A stretch of DNA of 17,595 nucleotides, from assembly GCA_041746415.1 (NCBI GenBank), contig JBGTHB010000149.1, positions 1 through 17,595 of the forward strand, written 5' to 3'. A program made the translations under genes and the position numbers. The DNA is from JBGTHB01 sp041746415. GTDB taxonomy: Bacteria > Pseudomonadota > Gammaproteobacteria > Coxiellales > Coxiellaceae. The notes under the pieces were generated by a model. The model saw only the letters and a program-made list of their open reading frames with translations. It did no database searches and had not been told where the DNA came from. Positions 13,770 through 17,595 of the stretch are shown here, one piece after another; the first letter of the stretch is position 1; each line of letters opens with the position of its first letter.

Positions 13770-14355
13770 TTTACTGCCCTGGCGAAAAGCCATAAAAAAT
13801 CGCAACAAATATCTATTGATATCAAGATCGATTGCCATGGCCGTTATTACTATTATTATATGCACGCTTGTGTACTTTTGGGCTGCACACCGCGCGGCGT
13901 CAGTTGGTCCAGAACGTTTGCTGCTTAATAAAGAAATAAAAGAAACAGACGCTAAAATAAATGCTTTAAGTAAATACAAAAAAATTAATGATGATCTTAA
14001 AAAGCAAATCATTCTCTTATCTGCATTACAACAAAAAAAATATCAAATTTTATCTATCTTATTTGACTTAAATAGCGCCCTACCTAAATCTATCTACTTG
14101 GATAGAATAGTGCAAAAATCAAATGAAATTACTATTTATGGCAACGCCAATACAAACCAGCAAATTAGTGAACTTATTAATCGGCTGAGAGAATCCAATT
14201 TAATCATGAATCCTTTATTACGTGAGGCTAAAACGTTGAATCAAGATGATTCAATTTATATTAAATTTGAAATTACTGCTGAAATTGAAAATAAAGATAA
14301 CCTAAATCAGGAAACAAAGAATGCCCAACCTGGCAAAGCTAAAACTAAAAAATAA
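13756..14355 (+). CDS. pilN: Type IV pilus inner-membrane alignment protein PilN
   Basis: A 199-aa bitopic protein of the usual family length. It starts MININLLPWRK, the conserved cytoplasmic tail that docks into PilM, followed by a single membrane helix (about 20-43, with VITIIICTLVYFW). A periplasmic coiled-coil (55-95, KEIKETDAKINALSKYKKIN and onward) precedes the ferredoxin-like domain (SALPKSIYLDRIV, NEITIYGNANTNQQISELINRL) that pairs with PilO. The start codon lies inside pilM (14-nt overlap), and the last 35 nt overlap pilO, so the three genes are translationally coupled. No strong ribosome site is visible, in keeping with coupling. Confidence 0.95.
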   Translation: MININLLPWRKAIKNRNKYLLISRSIAMAVITIIICTLVYFWAAHRAASVGPERLLLNKEIKETDAKINALSKYKKINDDLKKQIILLSALQQKKYQILSILFDLNSALPKSIYLDRIVQKSNEITIYGNANTNQQISELINRLRESNLIMNPLLREAKTLNQDDSIYIKFEITAEIENKDNLNQETKNAQPGKAKTKK

Positions 14356-14935
14356 GGCGGGTTTTAAATTCGACTTAAAAACGAAGCAACTGTTAATTCT
14401 AGTTGCCTGCGTGATTGTTATTCTTATTTGGTATGTCAGTTTATCAAACTACCATTCCGGAAAAACAACTTCTATTCAACAACAAACTTCATTTTTAAAA
14501 GCTTCTTATGTAAGCAAATATCAATTGTTAGTAAACCTTGAACAGTCTGCAAAACTAGCAGATGAAGAACAAAAATCCATAATGGATATGCAAAGCAAAC
14601 TGCTGCCTATTGACCCTAGTGATAATGCTATTGATGAAATCACCACCATTGGCAATGAAGAACAACTAAAATTTATTTATTTCAAACCCCAAAGTCCCAT
14701 CAAACAGGACAACATGGAAATCTCACCAATTAACATTTCTCTTACTGGTAAATACCAAGATATGATTGATTTTCTGGACAAGCTCGCTAAATTAGACCGA
14801 ACCGTGGCACCGAGTGAATTTGTCTTAATGCGCAGAGGGCAAGACGGTAGTGACGTGATCCTTAATGTAAAACTCGATGTTTATACTGGCCTCAAAGCAA
14901 AAAATCAATTGGAAAATAAGCAGAGTAAAAAATAA
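14321..14935 (+). CDS. pilO: Type IV pilus inner-membrane alignment protein PilO
   Basis: A 204-aa bitopic protein and PilN partner. A basic cytoplasmic N-terminus (1-22) is followed by a membrane helix (about 23-41, ILVACVIVILIWYV), a periplasmic coiled-coil (45-90) and the PilO globular domain (IDEITTIGNEEQLKFIYFKP, ISLTGKYQDMIDFLDKLAKLDR, VILNVKLDVYTGL). The family hallmark of a strand, GxYxxxxxFLxxLAxLxR, is present as GKYQDMIDFLDKLAKLDR. AGGA about 9 nt before the ATG supports this start despite the 35-nt overlap with pilN. Its stop shares one base with the pilP start (TAATG). Confidence 0.95.
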   Translation: MPNLAKLKLKNKAGFKFDLKTKQLLILVACVIVILIWYVSLSNYHSGKTTSIQQQTSFLKASYVSKYQLLVNLEQSAKLADEEQKSIMDMQSKLLPIDPSDNAIDEITTIGNEEQLKFIYFKPQSPIKQDNMEISPINISLTGKYQDMIDFLDKLAKLDRTVAPSEFVLMRRGQDGSDVILNVKLDVYTGLKAKNQLENKQSKK

Positions 14936-15408
14936 TGCGTTATATAGCAAAAATATTTATTTTTCTGATGCTCACCACAAGCTTGCTGATGTTAGGTGGC
15001 TGTCAAAGTAAAGAAAAAAATGAAAATATTGCTAAATTTATCCAAGAGACACAAGCTGCTACAAAACCGACTTCAGACACTGATTTATTAAACACTGAGG
15101 CGCTGAAAAAGCCAATCATTGAAGACATCACACCAATACGTAATCGCAATCCATTTACCATTAGCAGCGGCACTACTCAAGCCAATGATGCAGGTACTCA
15201 ACAAATCGGTAATCTAAAACTGGTGGGCGTAGTAAATATTAACGAAAAAAAATGGGCGATCATACGCGCAAGTGGTAAGATATATAAAGTAACTGTAGGA
15301 CAACTAATCGGTTTAAACAAAATCTCTCAAATAACTGACAAAACTGTCACTTTTATAAGAACAGATGATCCCAGTGAAGAAGCGATCACTTTAACTCTGC
15401 AGGAGTAG
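14935..15408 (+). CDS. pilP: Type IV pilus lipoprotein PilP
   Basis: A 157-aa inner-membrane lipoprotein that joins PilNO to the N-domains of PilQ. The signal peptide ends in lipobox LGGC with the lipidated Cys at 23; Gln follows, so retention by an Asp+2 rule is not indicated. A disordered linker (24-75) contains the conserved NPF segment (NRNPFTI, the piece that interacts with PilN/PilO in other systems). The C-terminal beta-sandwich is clear: NLKLVGVVNINEKKWAIIRASGKIYKVTVGQLIG. It is slightly shorter than the Pseudomonas protein. It begins on the last base of the pilO stop and ends 5 nt before the pilQ ATG. Confidence 0.94.
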   Translation: MRYIAKIFIFLMLTTSLLMLGGCQSKEKNENIAKFIQETQAATKPTSDTDLLNTEALKKPIIEDITPIRNRNPFTISSGTTQANDAGTQQIGNLKLVGVVNINEKKWAIIRASGKIYKVTVGQLIGLNKISQITDKTVTFIRTDDPSEEAITLTLQE

Positions 15409-15413
15409 CGAAA

Positions 15414-17240
15414 ATGAAATGGACTTCATTTAAATCTAAATTTATCAATAAACTTACCTTAGTTAAGGTGGTGATCTTAGTATCGAGCTTTAGCGTCAGT
15501 TTTTGTTTTGCAGCTCAAGCTGCATCAAATAACACAAGCCATGAAACTGCTATTGAAAAACTCTACCATGAGGTTACTGAAAAAATTGAGCATTTCTTTG
15601 AAACAAAAAAATCCACTAAAGCAGTTAATAACGCTAACTCAACCAATCCAGCTCAACCTAACAACTCCATGGTGGATAATGACAACGCCACACCGCCAAA
15701 GCAAAATAAAGCTGCTGCAGCCAAACAAATACTGTCCACGATTTCTGAACAAGTGAATAATTTAGCTGAGACAGCTGACACCACTTCAGCTAATGCCGCC
15801 AAACCTCAAGCCACAGACAAAGCCCAAAATAATACCCCAGCTAGTGCTGTCGTACCTTCAGCTAACACACCAATTGAAGCGTATTCTGCAAGACAGGCCC
15901 AACCCATAACCAATAAAAATATTTCATTGAATTTCTCCGATATTTCAACGCGTGAATTAATTCAAGTATTTGCCCAATTCACAGGGTTGAACTTTGTTAT
16001 CAGTGATAACGTTAAAGGCAATATGTCGGTTCATTTAAAAAATATGCCTTGGCCCCAAGCATTAAAAGTTATTTTACAATCACAAGGCCTTGGACAACGC
16101 CGCATCGACAACACGATTATCATTGCGCCGATCAAAGAAATCGCTAACCAAGAAGCACAAGAGCTTGAAAGTGAACAACGCATTCAGCAACTTAAATTTG
16201 AGCACGAAATACAAGATCTGCAGGCGGAAGAACGCATTCAAGATCTTCAACCTTTAGTCAATCGTGTAGTCCCATTGAAATACGCTAAAGCGGAAGACAT
16301 TAAGGATCTGCTCACCAAAAGCGGCTCGTTGTTATCTAAGCGCGGCAAAATCGGTATTGATATCACTTCTAACTCAGTGTGGATACGCGATACAGCTACT
16401 TATACCGCCCAGTTAGTGAATTTAATTCATAAGCTTGATACACCGGCACCGCAAGTTTTGATTGAAGCACGCATAGTATCGGTGCAACGTCCGTACGAAC
16501 GATCACTTGGTCTAAGCTGGGGTGTAACAAATCCAAGTAACAACTTGTCCGGTACATTACGGGGTGCCAACTTTGAAGTGAACGGCCTACCCTCTACTGT
16601 TGATCCCGTACTGGCAGATCGCTTGAACTTCAATCAACCTGCTGCATTACTTGGCAGCCCAAGTCTAACACCGGCAACGGTCGGTTTGGCGTTAGCGCAG
16701 TTAGGCAACAGTCAAATCGACTTAGAGCTCAGCGCACTAGAACAAGAAGGTAAAGTCGAGTTGATCTCTAGTCCGCGCCTGGTGACTTCAAACTTGCAAA
16801 AAGCAACCATTGAAACTGGGCAAGAAATTCCATATCAAGAAGCCAGTTCAAGTGGCGCCACCACAATTTCATTTAAAGATGCGGCATTAAAACTTGAAGT
16901 AACTCCACGTATTACCTCAGACAATCGCGTTATTCTCACGCTACTGGTCACAAACAACCAAGCAGGTGATACAGTGGCGGTCGGTACTGGTACAGCTGTA
17001 TCAATACGAACTGAGCAAGAAGAGTCGCAAGTGTTACTAAACAACAACCAAACAATAGTACTCGGTGGCGTTTATAAAATAGATAATCGTAAAATTGTAA
17101 CGCGTATACCTTTCTTGGGTCAGATACCTGTAGTTGGTTATTTGTTTAAACAAACCAATATTCGCAACACCCGTGACGAATTATTGATTTTCTTAACCCC
17201 TAAAATTTTACGCAAACCCAGTGATCTGAATAAGGAGTAA
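15414..17240 (+). CDS. pilQ: Type IV pilus secretin PilQ (no recognisable AMIN domains)
   Basis: A 608-aa outer-membrane secretin that forms the pore for the pilus. It has a long signal peptide (cleavage near residue 36, AQA/AS). Residues 37-165 are low-complexity and rich in N, T, A, P and Q. The STN/N0 domain starts at I170 (ISLNFSDISTRELIQVFAQF). A helical connector holds three 9-residue repeats (254-280). The N1 domain runs about 282-350 (VVPLKYAKAEDIKDLLT), and the secretin domain about 350-600, with the signature VELISSPRLVTSN, GQEIPYQE, VTPRIT and VLGGVYKIDNRKIVTRIPFLGQIPVVGYLF. It is shorter than Pseudomonas PilQ (about 714 aa) because the N-terminal peptidoglycan-binding AMIN domains are not recognisable. 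GCAGGAG lies about 8 nt upstream of the ATG. The usual downstream aroK/aroB are not present; a TPR lipoprotein follows 5 nt later. Confidence 0.96.
   Translation: MKWTSFKSKFINKLTLVKVVILVSSFSVSFCFAAQAASNNTSHETAIEKLYHEVTEKIEHFFETKKSTKAVNNANSTNPAQPNNSMVDNDNATPPKQNKAAAAKQILSTISEQVNNLAETADTTSANAAKPQATDKAQNNTPASAVVPSANTPIEAYSARQAQPITNKNISLNFSDISTRELIQVFAQFTGLNFVISDNVKGNMSVHLKNMPWPQALKVILQSQGLGQRRIDNTIIIAPIKEIANQEAQELESEQRIQQLKFEHEIQDLQAEERIQDLQPLVNRVVPLKYAKAEDIKDLLTKSGSLLSKRGKIGIDITSNSVWIRDTATYTAQLVNLIHKLDTPAPQVLIEARIVSVQRPYERSLGLSWGVTNPSNNLSGTLRGANFEVNGLPSTVDPVLADRLNFNQPAALLGSPSLTPATVGLALAQLGNSQIDLELSALEQEGKVELISSPRLVTSNLQKATIETGQEIPYQEASSSGATTISFKDAALKLEVTPRITSDNRVILTLLVTNNQAGDTVAVGTGTAVSIRTEQEESQVLLNNNQTIVLGGVYKIDNRKIVTRIPFLGQIPVVGYLFKQTNIRNTRDELLIFLTPKILRKPSDLNKE
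16173..16253 (+). repeat. Three tandem 27-bp units inside pilQ
   Basis: Encodes EQRIQQLKF, EHEIQDLQA and EERIQDLQP (PilQ residues 254-280), pattern E-x-x-I-Q-x-L-x-x. Units 1 and 3 share GAACGCATTCA-like DNA, pointing to duplication by slippage. The insert lengthens the helical connector between the STN and N1 domains, where other PilQ proteins have about one such unit. Confidence 0.75.
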
Positions 17241-17245
17241 GTTGC

Positions 17246-17479
17246 ATGACATCACGTAAACTAAAAACCATTATTGCTTTGTCAGTTTGCCTGCTGTCTG
17301 TAACCAGTTGTTCATTACGACCACAGCCAACTCCAAGCACATCCATGAAAAATGACTTGGGTGCTGCCAAAGCGAATATTGATTTAGCTATTGATGATAT
17401 GCAGTCGGGCAATCCCGATGACGCTAAAGTCAAACTATTAAAAGCAATGAGTGAAGCACCTGATTATGCTGGCACCTGA
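17246..17479 (+). CDS. Short TPR lipoprotein, possibly truncated PilF
   Basis: A 77-aa lipoprotein: a signal peptide ending in lipobox VTSC (Cys22), a proline-rich linker (25-35), then one TPR-like unit, NIDLAIDDMQSGNPDDAKVKLLKAMSEAPDY, broken here only by my line of description. This unit closely follows the first TPR of PilF/PilW-type pilotins, which normally run to about 250 aa with six TPRs and are needed for PilQ to assemble in the outer membrane. The frame stops at TGA within a 16-bp tandem duplication. In another frame just after it comes LARDILGRLAS and a stop, which looks like displaced coding sequence. AAGGAG sits about 8 nt before the ATG and pilQ ends 5 nt upstream, so it is translated with pilQ. 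It may be a decayed pilF, or a genuine short pilotin. The TPR call is moderate; its identity is uncertain. Confidence 0.6.
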   Translation: MTSRKLKTIIALSVCLLSVTSCSLRPQPTPSTSMKNDLGAAKANIDLAIDDMQSGNPDDAKVKLLKAMSEAPDYAGT

Positions 17480-17491
17480 TTATGCTGGCAC
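17456..17491. repeat. 16-bp tandem duplication at the end of the TPR lipoprotein gene
   Basis: GCACCTGATTATGCTG occurs twice in immediate succession (17456-17471, 17472-17487), followed by GCAC of a third copy. The stop codon of the upstream gene lies in copy 2. A unit length of 16 is not a multiple of three, so any change in copy number shifts the downstream frame. Confidence 0.95.
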
Positions 17492-17548
17492 GTGACATAC
17501 TGGGTCGCTTGGCAAGTTAGCCATTCTTTTTTGTGCGGTGCTTGGGTA

Positions 17549-17557
17549 TGGTATACT
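17549..17557 (+). promoter_or_regulatory. Extended -10 promoter near right edge
   Basis: TGG-TATACT, an extended -10 element, with a T-rich and imperfect -35 zone about 16-17 nt upstream (TTTTGT). It probably starts a new transcription unit to the right of the window. The 17480-17595 stretch has no convincing gene. Confidence 0.4.
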
Positions 17558-17595
17558 CGTGGATGATCTGCTGCCTTCGCTAGGCGTATGTTACC

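Noticed and set aside
15508..15756. 82-codon frame overlapping the start of pilQ
   Set aside because: It is an out-of-frame reading of the low-complexity PilQ N-terminus, with no ribosome site.
1..17595. CRISPR arrays, tRNA/rRNA genes, insertion sequences or prophage genes
   Set aside because: No spaced direct repeats, cloverleaf-like sequences, rRNA stretches or transposase-like proteins were seen on either strand.

Overview
The window is almost entirely a type IVa pilus (T4P) assembly locus of an AT-rich gammaproteobacterium. The protein families (two PilA-type pilins, PilB, PilC, PilE with the CW ending, a PilZ ending in TDTM, PilT with AIRNLIRE, and pilMNOPQ) are those of the Pseudomonas/Legionella T4aP system. 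Low GC, dense overlapping genes and the general look suggest a Legionellales-like lineage, but the species cannot be named from this sequence alone.

Layout. (1) 1-2198, minus strand: a two-gene cyclic-di-GMP operon, made of a receiver-GGDEF response regulator followed 1 nt later by a degenerate-GGDEF/EAL protein that runs off the left edge. (2) 2343-7424, plus strand: pilA1, pilA2, pilB, pilC, pilE, pilZ. A promoter region with overlapping sigma54-like and sigma70-like elements precedes pilA1. (3) 7469-11862, minus strand: fimU, pilW, pilX, pilV, a DUF4124-like periplasmic protein, then pilT, tightly packed and convergent with pilZ. (4) 11863-12671: a gene-poor spacer with a strong minus-strand terminator, one doubtful small membrane ORF, three inverted repeats and a good promoter for the next operon. 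(5) 12672-17240, plus strand: pilM, pilN, pilO, pilP, pilQ with overlapping or abutting ends, followed by a 77-aa single-TPR lipoprotein that looks like a shortened PilF.

How it works together. PilA1/PilA2 would form the fibre. FimU, PilW, PilX, PilV and PilE would form the priming/tip complex. PilB and PilT are the extension and retraction motors acting on the platform protein PilC. PilM-PilN-PilO-PilP form the alignment complex leading to the PilQ secretin, whose outer-membrane insertion would normally need the PilF lipoprotein. PilZ and the adjacent c-di-GMP genes suggest second-messenger control.

Unusual points: nearly the whole machine sits in one island, yet pilD, pilY1, pilU and a full-length pilF are not in the window. 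The pilX-like protein carries a large repetitive beta-helix-like C-terminal domain. PilQ lacks recognisable AMIN domains and carries a 3 x 9-residue repeat. PilE has Ala instead of Gly before the cleavage site. A 16-bp tandem duplication lies at the end of the TPR lipoprotein gene. I did not find a wholly unknown system; the novelty is in the variant architecture of a known machine.
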